Part shown: one piece after another, positions 4,196 to 5,479 of the stretch
Position numbering within the stretch: position 1 is the stretch's first letter
Layout: the number at the start of each line of letters is the position of its first letter
Assembly (NCBI GenBank): GCA_945867875.1
Contig: CAMBJF010000166.1
Coordinates: forward strand, 1-5,479
Origin: an uncultured Ruminococcus sp.
Lineage (GTDB): Bacteria; Bacillota; Clostridia; Oscillospirales; Ruminococcaceae
Direction: 5' to 3'
Length of the DNA: 5,479 nt
Notes under the pieces: model-generated
Database searches by the model: none
Told to the model about the DNA's origin: nothing
Seen by the model: the letters and a program-made list of their open reading frames with translations, nothing else
Position numbers and translations under genes: made by a program

Positions 4196-5479
4196 TTGAA
4201 GAGAGATAAGGCAAGGCGTTTAGCCAAACGGATAACCGCATTTGCGGCGGCTGCGGCTATGGCGGCGACATTCACATTCCCGACGGAGCTCGGGGAGGGC
4301 ATTTTTGATGGCTTCGGAAATGCTGTTGTGGCGAGTGCGGCGGCAATACAGCATAACGTTGCTGACGGCGATGTTAATATTACCGCAGAAGGAGATTATG
4401 AAATAACAGGTACAAGCAGTACATCAAAAATAATTGTTGACTGCAGCGGAACAGTTCATATAAAGCTTGATACCGTGACAATTACTGCTTCGTATAATGG
4501 AAATGTTCTTGACATCAGAAACGGTATTGTAAATTTAGAGCTTGACGGCAATAGTATTTTGCAAGCCCACCAAGACATCGCAAAGTCCGATGATAAGAAT
4601 GCTGTGTATATGTCTGACAGTGCTGAGCTTCATATTTATGACGCAGACAATAACGGCAGTATAAAAATACGCGGAACATCGCACTACTATGGCGGAGGTG
4701 CTGCTGTTCGCGGTGGTTCAATGTATATTCATAGCGGAAATGTATCACTTATTGGCGGCAGTATGATAATGGGTGGATACGGAAACTCGTTTATCGGTAA
4801 GAATTTTGATGTAAGCGGCGGTTCAGTCAGCATTGCAGGCGGCGAATTAGATGCAACCAAAAACGGCTCTATCACAGTTTCCGATAGTTTCAAAGTAGGC
4901 TCGGGGGTATCTTTGACTGTTCCTACGAATGGCACAATTGAAATAGGTACGGGCGCTTCGGCAATCGTTGACGGAACTATCATCAATAATGGTACTATCA
5001 CCAACAATGGCACATTAACCAACAATGGTTCAATAATTAATTTTGGAAGTGGTTCGGTAACAGGCACAGTCAGCGGTAATCAACCTGACACACAGGGAAC
5101 AGCTTTCACAATAACAGGCAGCGGGCTTATTTACGGACGGGACTACACCTATCCCGCAGATACAGGCGTTCTCACTATCAAGTCTGCTAATCCGATTACT
5201 ATTGCTAATGCAAACACAGGCTCAACAACCGACCGTATCGAGGTTGCAGACGGCGTTTCCGCAAATATTACCCTTGCAGGGGTGAATATTTCTTCCTCGT
5301 ACAATGCGGCGGCTTTCAAAATTGCGGACAATAGCACAGGAAACGTAACAGTTAACCTTGTGGGCGAAAACATGCTGAAAAGCGGATCGAGTTGTGCAGG
5401 CTTGCAGAAAAACGGAAACGCAGAAGGAATTGGCAAGCTTACCATTAAGGGCGGCACAAACGGTACAGGCAAGCTTACC
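4196..5479 (+). CDS. Secreted repeat-rich surface protein, Cthe_2159-like carbohydrate-binding (3' end cut)
   Basis: The open frame runs 428 codons with no stop and continues past the window. TTG 4196 is the start: GAAAGGA (4180-4186) is 9 bases upstream, and it preserves a signal peptide with a basic n-region (MKRDKARRLAKR) and an Ala-rich core (ITAFAAAAAMAA), with likely cleavage at ASA/AAA near residues 48-50. The first ATG (4259) would lose the basic part. Residues about 57-260 are Gly/Asn/Ser-rich beta-strand repeats (ITAEGDYEITG, LELDGNS, GGSMYIHSGNVSLIGGS), suggesting a parallel beta-helix like Cthe_2159 proteins, which bind polygalacturonate-type polysaccharides. Residues 262-285 are a hexapeptide repeat. 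From about 301 a second unit begins, with GVNISSS, AAFKIADNSTGNVTVNL and GKLTIKGG, the commonest pattern of that family. Probably cell-surface or secreted and polysaccharide-related; ligand and anchor are not visible. Expression probably passes through the attenuator. Confidence 0.85.
   Translation, partial: MKRDKARRLAKRITAFAAAAAMAATFTFPTELGEGIFDGFGNAVVASAAAIQHNVADGDVNITAEGDYEITGTSSTSKIIVDCSGTVHIKLDTVTITASYNGNVLDIRNGIVNLELDGNSILQAHQDIAKSDDKNAVYMSDSAELHIYDADNNGSIKIRGTSHYYGGGAAVRGGSMYIHSGNVSLIGGSMIMGGYGNSFIGKNFDVSGGSVSIAGGELDATKNGSITVSDSFKVGSGVSLTVPTNGTIEIGTGASAIVDGTIINNGTITNNGTLTNNGSIINFGSGSVTGTVSGNQPDTQGTAFTITGSGLIYGRDYTYPADTGVLTIKSANPITIANANTGSTTDRIEVADGVSANITLAGVNISSSYNAAAFKIADNSTGNVTVNLVGENMLKSGSSCAGLQKNGNAEGIGKLTIKGGTNGTGKLT
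4979..5050 (+). repeat. Four 18-bp in-frame repeats encoding a (I/L)xNNG(T/S) hexapeptide
   Basis: Units at 4979, 4997, 5015 and 5033 encode IINNGT, ITNNGT, LTNNGS and IINFGS. The DNA units share a core of AAC/AAT AAT GGT/GGC, with the last unit diverged. The period of six suits one turn or coil of a beta-helix. Copy number could vary by slippage, changing the length without breaking the frame. Confidence 0.8.
5432..5479 (+). repeat. Duplicated 12-bp GGCAAGCTTACC at the window edge
   Basis: GGCAAGCTTACC occurs at 5432-5443 and again at 5468-5479, exactly 36 bp (12 codons) apart, each encoding GKLT. The window ends on the last base of the second copy. It reflects the GKLT repeat of the surface protein and may continue beyond the window. 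Confidence 0.7.

Noticed and set aside
4729..5472. Long minus-strand open frames opposite the surface protein (Pro/Leu-rich)
   Set aside because: They mirror the Gly/Asn/Thr-rich plus-strand code, lack ribosome sites and have proline-rich low-complexity products, so they are shadows of the real gene.
1..5479. CRISPR array, tRNA or rRNA gene
   Set aside because: No regularly spaced direct repeats with unique spacers and no tRNA or rRNA hallmarks were seen on either strand.

Overview
The window looks like chromosome of a low-to-medium GC Gram-positive of the Clostridia, most likely a Ruminococcus-like member of the Oscillospiraceae. This is inferred from the strong AGGAGG-type ribosome sites, a TTG start, a conjugative-element gene set typical of Firmicutes, and a Cthe_2159-like surface protein. 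The species cannot be fixed from the sequence alone. The first 44 bases are not biological: they are untrimmed Illumina Nextera adapter, including what reads as an i5 index, so this is the raw left end of a contig.

Region 1 (45-2928, plus strand) looks like a decayed or rearranged piece of an integrative conjugative element. A lipoprotein of unknown function is tightly coupled to a DUF3801/PcfB-like gene. That gene runs out of frame into a fragment of the very large SNF2-like helicase carried by such elements. The fragment lacks its N-terminal part, and it breaks off just after helicase motif III. Both breaks look like deletion or assembly junctions. The apparent ATGA overlap at 1795-1798 is therefore probably a coincidence and not a true start. 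A strong terminator hairpin closes the region.

Region 2 (2966-3902) is a divergent pair. A small XRE-type repressor lies on the minus strand, and a SLOG-superfamily (DUF1273/YpsA-like) nucleotide-binding protein lies on the plus strand behind a perfect consensus promoter (TTGACA, 17 bp, TATAAT). A short inverted repeat touching the -35 box is a candidate operator.

Region 3 (3903-5479) starts with an unusually structured regulatory stretch: an imperfect tandem repeat, a perfect inverted repeat overlapping a second promoter, a roughly 110-nt leader and a 17-18 bp terminator hairpin placed before the next gene. This looks like a transcription-attenuation leader. It precedes a secreted, repeat-rich, beta-helix-like surface protein with carbohydrate-binding (Cthe_2159-type) character. 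That protein starts at TTG and runs off the right edge.

The strongest candidates for something undescribed are the leader/attenuator at about 4018-4176 and the XRE/SLOG pair. The two helicase junctions matter most for judging whether the assembly or the element is intact.
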